Origin: SAR202 cluster bacterium bin127
GTDB taxonomy: Bacteria; Chloroflexota; Dehalococcoidia; Lucifugimonadales; Lucifugimonadaceae
Direction of reading: 5' to 3'
DNA: 64,000 bases
Assembly: GCA_002239045.1 (NCBI GenBank)
Contig: MPNN01000002.1
Span: 186,001 to 250,000, forward strand
Part shown: piece after piece, positions 60,534-64,000 of the stretch
How the letters are laid out: the number at the start of each line of letters is the position of its first letter
How positions within the stretch are numbered: position 1 is the first letter of the stretch
The notes under the pieces: model-generated
Told to the model about the DNA's origin: nothing
The model's input: the letters and a program-made list of their open reading frames with translations, nothing else
The model's database searches: none
Program-made: the position numbers and the translations under genes

Positions 60534-61238
60534 ATGGAAATGCGCAATGGACAGATATGGGCTGCGCTGTTCGATCTGGATGACACCCTACTGGATCGGA
60601 GCAGCGCATTCGAGGCGACTTTTAGGGAGTTCTACGACACGCAAAAAGCGATCAACTCGACAATGGGTTGGGACGAGGCGATTGATTTCTTCTGGTCGCT
60701 GTCGCCCCACGGCACGATCGACGGACAGGCCGCCGCCGTACGGATCATGGAGCGATGGTCGGAGATCGATTTGAACCCTGTCGAGTTTGAAGAATGGTTC
60801 TTCAACTCTATGGGTCGGCAAGCTAAGCCGATCGCGGGCGCGATGGAGTTCGTCCAAGAGTTGAACGAGGCTCGTTTCCCGTGGGCGGTAGTGACGAATG
60901 GCAAGAAGTTCCAAGTCATCAAACTCGAACACAGCGGCTACGCCGACGTCGTCCCGTTCGCAATAGTTTCCCGCCTCTTCGGAGCCGACAAACCAGACTC
61001 TAGCATCTATCACGAAGCTACCCGCCGCCTGAAACTCTCTTTCGAAGGAATCGACGACATCCAACCATCCGAAATCCTCTTCGTCGGAGATAACCCATAC
61101 ACCGACATTACAGGGGCAGCCGGTGTCGGAATGAAAACAGCCTGGATCCGTGTCACCGACGAATATCCAAACGATGCGCCCGCGCCTGACATGGAGATTG
61201 GGAGTGTTGTGGAGTTGCGTGAGGTATTGGGAATCTAG
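60534..61238 (+). CDS. HAD-superfamily phosphatase
   Basis: The 234-residue protein has the four HAD motifs: FDLDDTLLDR (motif 1), VVTNGKKF (2), GADKPDSSIYHEA (3, lysine) and EILFVGDNPYTDITGA (4). The cap at about 16-90 is small and helical, as in HAD-IA (phosphoglycolate phosphatase or haloacid dehalogenase type). The 42-nt spacing to the previous gene and the same strand do not imply function. The substrate is unknown; a phosphorylated sugar is possible. Confidence 0.85.
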   Translation: MEMRNGQIWAALFDLDDTLLDRSSAFEATFREFYDTQKAINSTMGWDEAIDFFWSLSPHGTIDGQAAAVRIMERWSEIDLNPVEFEEWFFNSMGRQAKPIAGAMEFVQELNEARFPWAVVTNGKKFQVIKLEHSGYADVVPFAIVSRLFGADKPDSSIYHEATRRLKLSFEGIDDIQPSEILFVGDNPYTDITGAAGVGMKTAWIRVTDEYPNDAPAPDMEIGSVVELREVLGI

Positions 61239-61279
61239 CAACGTGCAAAGCAGCCAATTCAGGAGTTAGGCAACCTATC

Positions 61280-62077
61280 ATGACCGAAAGATTCTCGCAG
61301 AGACATGGGTACGGTGATACTGCCAAAGATATCGTGGTGCGTCTTGACGCACCTCAAGAGTTGCGTGAGGCAGTTATCGCCATAGGTTACGAAACCTGTA
61401 AAGACGATCCAAAATGGATGCGCGGCGTCGTCTGCAGAGCCTTGCGAAAGTTGCCCAACCCGGGTAATTGGTCCACCGATGCTATTCGAGAAGAAATCTA
61501 TGATGAACTTGGTTATTGTGAATGGTATGAGGTATACGACATTATTGAAGCAATTGAGAAGGAGGCGAGAGGTGGTATGCCACAAGATCAACCAACAAAA
61601 TTTGCTACCGAACTTAACAGATATTTCGTGAATCACGGCATCGGTTGGCAGTTGAGAGATGGTGAAATTTATGCGCGCGGCGATGATGCAACTGAATTTA
61701 CGCGACAAAGCCTAGACGAGACGCTTCGGGACAAGGGGCTCGACACCTCTAGAACAGAGTTCCGGGAGGCAATCAGGTCTTTATCTGTTCGCCCAATAGC
61801 AGATGTGACAGGTGCGATACAGCATGCAATGGCAGCACTCGAATGCCTTGCGCGTGAGGTCGCAGGAAACCCCAAACTGACTCTAGGCGAGATCATCAAG
61901 AAGAATCCAAAGATGATTCCTCCGCCACTTGACGAATCGGTTCTTAAAGCTTGGGGCTATTCGTCAGAGCGGGGCCGCCACTTACGAGAAGGAAGAACGC
62001 CTGACTATGCGGAAGCGGCATTGGTAGTCAGCATTTCGAATTCGGTTTGCATGTACTTATCCGACAAGTTGAAGTGA
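61280..62077 (+). CDS. AbiJ-like abortive-infection protein
   Basis: The 265-residue protein has an N-terminal domain of the AbiJ-NTD4 type: FSQRHGYGDTAKDI, LREAVIAIGYETCKDDP, RALRKLPNPGNWSTDAI and CEWYEVYDIIEAI. The C-terminal helical domain contains GIGWQLRDGEIYARGDDA, ADVTGAIQHAMAALECLARE and LGEIIKKNPKMIPPPL. The second half resembles HEPN-like effectors; no R-x4-H motif is seen. Abortive-infection proteins arrest growth or kill the cell when phage is detected. Recognition is from memory, but these two blocks are distinctive. It has its own spacing from the HAD gene and a lower GC. Confidence 0.75.
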   Translation: MTERFSQRHGYGDTAKDIVVRLDAPQELREAVIAIGYETCKDDPKWMRGVVCRALRKLPNPGNWSTDAIREEIYDELGYCEWYEVYDIIEAIEKEARGGMPQDQPTKFATELNRYFVNHGIGWQLRDGEIYARGDDATEFTRQSLDETLRDKGLDTSRTEFREAIRSLSVRPIADVTGAIQHAMAALECLAREVAGNPKLTLGEIIKKNPKMIPPPLDESVLKAWGYSSERGRHLREGRTPDYAEAALVVSISNSVCMYLSDKLK

Positions 62078-62193
62078 GAACGTTCACGCTAAATATCGGC
62101 TTGACGCTGATCTCGTCATAGGCGGGTACTGTGCTGATACATTTACGGATTAAGCCTAAGCCACCAATTAGTTAGAAAGCAGGATCACGCCCT

Positions 62194-63222
62194 ATGTCAT
62201 TCGGAGTTGCGGTGCTGGGCACCGGAAGAATCGGCGGCAATTACATCGATGTCGCGAAGAAAACCCCCGGCGCCGAGGTGAAGGTGGTTGCCGAACCGCG
62301 AGAGGACGTCGCGGCTTCTTGGCAGGACCGACATCCGGACGTTGATTTCGTTGCCGACTACCGCGATGCTCTGGCACGCGACGATGTAGACGTCATCGTC
62401 GGTACCCTTCCGCACTGGTTGCACTACCAAGCGGCACTCGATGCCGCCGCCGCGGGCAAGCATATCTACATGGAGAAACCCACCGCGGTGTGGGCATCGC
62501 AGGCTGAAGAGATGCTGGATGCAGCACGCGAGAACGGCGTCAAGTTGATGACGGCGCATACTCAGCGCTATTACCCGGCGGTTCGGGCCATGAAAGGCGT
62601 CGTCGACAGCGGCGATCTTGGATCGGTACTGATGGCATACGACGTATGGCACAAGCCGTACGGGCCGTACAACCGTCCCGAATGGATGCTTGACCGCGAG
62701 CGCGGTGGCGGAATGGGGCAGATGGACGGCACACACCAGATCGACCGGCTGCTGTGGATCATCGGCTACGATGTTGCAACGGTCTCGGCGCAACAGGGGC
62801 AGTTCACCCATCCCAACTCTGAACATCCCAAGATCAATGCCGATGACACCGGTATGTATTTCATCCGCTGGAAAAGCGGCATCGTTGCTTGTGTGAGCCG
62901 CATCGCTTGGGACCACGGCGCTACTGAGTATGGTGGCGACTGGTTCTTCACCAATGGGATGGCCCGATTTCGATTGCCTTATGGTGGAGGCGACAAACCA
63001 GCCCTCTACATCGCCGACACTAGCAATGGCAGCTGGCGCAAGGAAGACGTGCCCGAACGCGACAGTCTCTTAGACGAGTTCACCGAGTTCATCGAGTCAT
63101 TGGAACGCGGTGACGACGACACACCGATACCGCAGGTTCACGGTCTAAACGTGTTAAAGGTATTAGAAGCAACCGAAGAATCTGCGCGCACTGGGCGCGA
63201 AGTGGTTCTGGACATGGAGTAA
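62194..63222 (+). CDS. Gfo/Idh/MocA family oxidoreductase
   Basis: The 342-residue protein begins with the Rossmann site VAVLGTGRIGGNYIDVAK, has IYMEKPTAV (the EKP motif) and a conserved GGGMGQMDGTHQIDRLLWI block with the catalytic-type Asp/His. Members oxidise sugars, inositols or sugar acids with NAD(P). An HpcH/HpaI aldolase follows 6 nt downstream, so the two form an operon. The combination of oxidation followed by retro-aldol cleavage suits catabolism of a sugar acid. Confidence 0.87.
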   Translation: MSFGVAVLGTGRIGGNYIDVAKKTPGAEVKVVAEPREDVAASWQDRHPDVDFVADYRDALARDDVDVIVGTLPHWLHYQAALDAAAAGKHIYMEKPTAVWASQAEEMLDAARENGVKLMTAHTQRYYPAVRAMKGVVDSGDLGSVLMAYDVWHKPYGPYNRPEWMLDRERGGGMGQMDGTHQIDRLLWIIGYDVATVSAQQGQFTHPNSEHPKINADDTGMYFIRWKSGIVACVSRIAWDHGATEYGGDWFFTNGMARFRLPYGGGDKPALYIADTSNGSWRKEDVPERDSLLDEFTEFIESLERGDDDTPIPQVHGLNVLKVLEATEESARTGREVVLDME

Positions 63223-63228
63223 AAACCG

Positions 63229-64000
63229 ATGGAACCGGCACAACTCAAAGCCACACTCAAGGCGGGTAAACCCGTATTCGGATTCATGATCGCCGCAATC
63301 GAAGGATTGCGATGGTCGAGAGTCTACGCCGGGTCGACGCTCGACTACATCATCATCGACTGGGAGCACACCTCGCGCAGCCGCGCTCGTATTGCCGAGA
63401 TCGTCACCAGCATCAAGAGTGCTGGCGTCACATGCATAATCCGAACGCCCAACACCGACGATAGTTACGTCGCTATCGCGCTAGACGCTGGAGCAGACGG
63501 CGTGCTCGTGCCCTACTGTGAAACTGTCGAAGAGGTTAGGGCATGCGCCAACAAGGTGCGTCTCCACCCGCTCAAGGGAGAGTATTTCGAGCGCGCCGGT
63601 TTGACAGGCGAGTTGCCCAGCGAAAAGACGCGTGAGTACCTCCACAACCGGCACAAGGACCACATCTTCATCATGGGGGTCGAATCGGAACCCTGCGTAA
63701 ACCGATTGGACGAACTTCTGCAATGTGCCAAAATCGATGGAATCTTCGTGGGACCTAACGACCTCACTACTTCGCTCGGCATCCCAGACGAAGTGGACAA
63801 TCCCAAGTACCTCGAAGTCCTCAAACACATCATCGACACCGGCGAAAAATACGGCGTACCGACGATGGTGCATCAACAGTCCATCGAGACTTCGACGAAG
63901 GCGATTGAGCTAGGCTCCCGCTTCGTCCTTCACTCGAGTGATGTGGGCATCTTGTTGAAGGGTATCCAAAGCGACTTTGCCGAGCTACGCGAAGTTGCCG
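63229..64000 (+). CDS. HpcH/HpaI aldolase family protein (truncated by window end)
   Basis: The frame from ATG 63229 runs off the right edge after 257 codons. It contains the family motifs DYIIIDWEHTSRSR, IIRTPN, GADGVLVPYCETVEEV (glycine-rich barrel strand) and IFVGPNDLTTSLG, with metal-binding Glu and Asp in GVESEPCV and GPNDL. Such enzymes cleave 2-keto-3-deoxy-type acids, or 4-hydroxy-2-oxo acids, to pyruvate and an aldehyde with a divalent metal. It would be a natural step after the enolase-family dehydratases. The last part of the protein lies beyond the window. Confidence 0.85.
   Translation, partial: MEPAQLKATLKAGKPVFGFMIAAIEGLRWSRVYAGSTLDYIIIDWEHTSRSRARIAEIVTSIKSAGVTCIIRTPNTDDSYVAIALDAGADGVLVPYCETVEEVRACANKVRLHPLKGEYFERAGLTGELPSEKTREYLHNRHKDHIFIMGVESEPCVNRLDELLQCAKIDGIFVGPNDLTTSLGIPDEVDNPKYLEVLKHIIDTGEKYGVPTMVHQQSIETSTKAIELGSRFVLHSSDVGILLKGIQSDFAELREVA

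Noticed and set aside
62101-62132. TTGACG ... TACTGT as a promoter for the 62194 gene
   Set aside because: The spacing is 20 nt, too long for a normal sigma-70 promoter, and no better -10 exists at 16-18 nt.
1-64000. CRISPR arrays, tRNA or rRNA genes, transposases, integrases or attachment sites
   Set aside because: Scanning intergenic regions by eye showed no regularly spaced direct repeats, no tRNA-like cloverleaf and no such proteins; covariance-model or motif searches could still find diverged cases.

Overview
The window looks like part of a chromosome from an uncultured, free-living bacterium, most likely Chloroflexota of the Dehalococcoidia/SAR202 type. That is an inference from content, not from a marker phylogeny. 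It rests on five full-length enolase-superfamily sugar-acid dehydratases plus a sixth remnant, Gfo/Idh/MocA oxidoreductases, zinc alcohol dehydrogenases, a sulfatase, HpcH/HpaI aldolase, many lipoprotein substrate-binding proteins, and rpoB-rpoC of bacterial type. No rRNA, tRNA, CRISPR array, transposase or integrase was found.

Layout. 1-4.2 kb is a defence cluster: the tail of a probable DUF499 ATPase, a DUF104/VapC toxin-antitoxin pair, a DUF1156 DNA methyltransferase and a GIY-YIG nuclease. 4.1-9.2 kb is metabolic (class III aminotransferase, dihydrolipoyl dehydrogenase, Gfo/Idh/MocA oxidoreductase). 9.2-10.1 kb is a palindrome-rich stretch followed by broken antitoxin and HNH genes. 10.2-14.5 kb is a two-gene Hachiman system (hamB, hamA). 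14.5-24 kb carries four enolase-superfamily dehydratases, a Vms1-like peptidyl-tRNA hydrolase, ThpR, a HepT/MntA toxin-antitoxin pair and an MFS transporter. 24-30 kb is accessory DNA: gene remnants, DUF4268, DUF2177, a J-domain protein, a retropepsin-like protease, DUF2283 proteins and a mosaic copy of the last two. 30-40 kb holds a sulfatase, rpoC and rpoB. 40-48 kb has a DHA2 exporter, a copper P-type ATPase, a glutaredoxin, an FGGY kinase and a DUF3179 protein. 49-53.5 kb has three tandem zinc alcohol dehydrogenases divergent from a mannonate-dehydratase-like gene. 54-60.5 kb has three lipoprotein substrate-binding genes, the last encoding two binding domains fused to a YceI domain. The end holds a HAD phosphatase, an AbiJ-like abortive-infection protein, a Gfo/Idh/MocA oxidoreductase and a truncated HpcH/HpaI aldolase.

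The strongest unusual signal is at 46294-47886. A DUF3179 gene is interrupted by one in-frame TGA exactly where the family has the first cysteine of a C-x-x-C motif. The frame stays open for 252 more codons. A 7-bp hairpin with a G-containing loop begins 13 nt after the TGA, with its apical loop 20 nt after it. This is the pattern of a bacterial selenocysteine insertion element and suggests a selenocysteine-containing DUF3179 protein.

Secondary themes are: anti-phage and toxin-antitoxin modules scattered among catabolic genes; palindromic repeats, one of them apparently inserted in frame within a coding sequence; and several places where gene fragments show duplication, fusion and decay.
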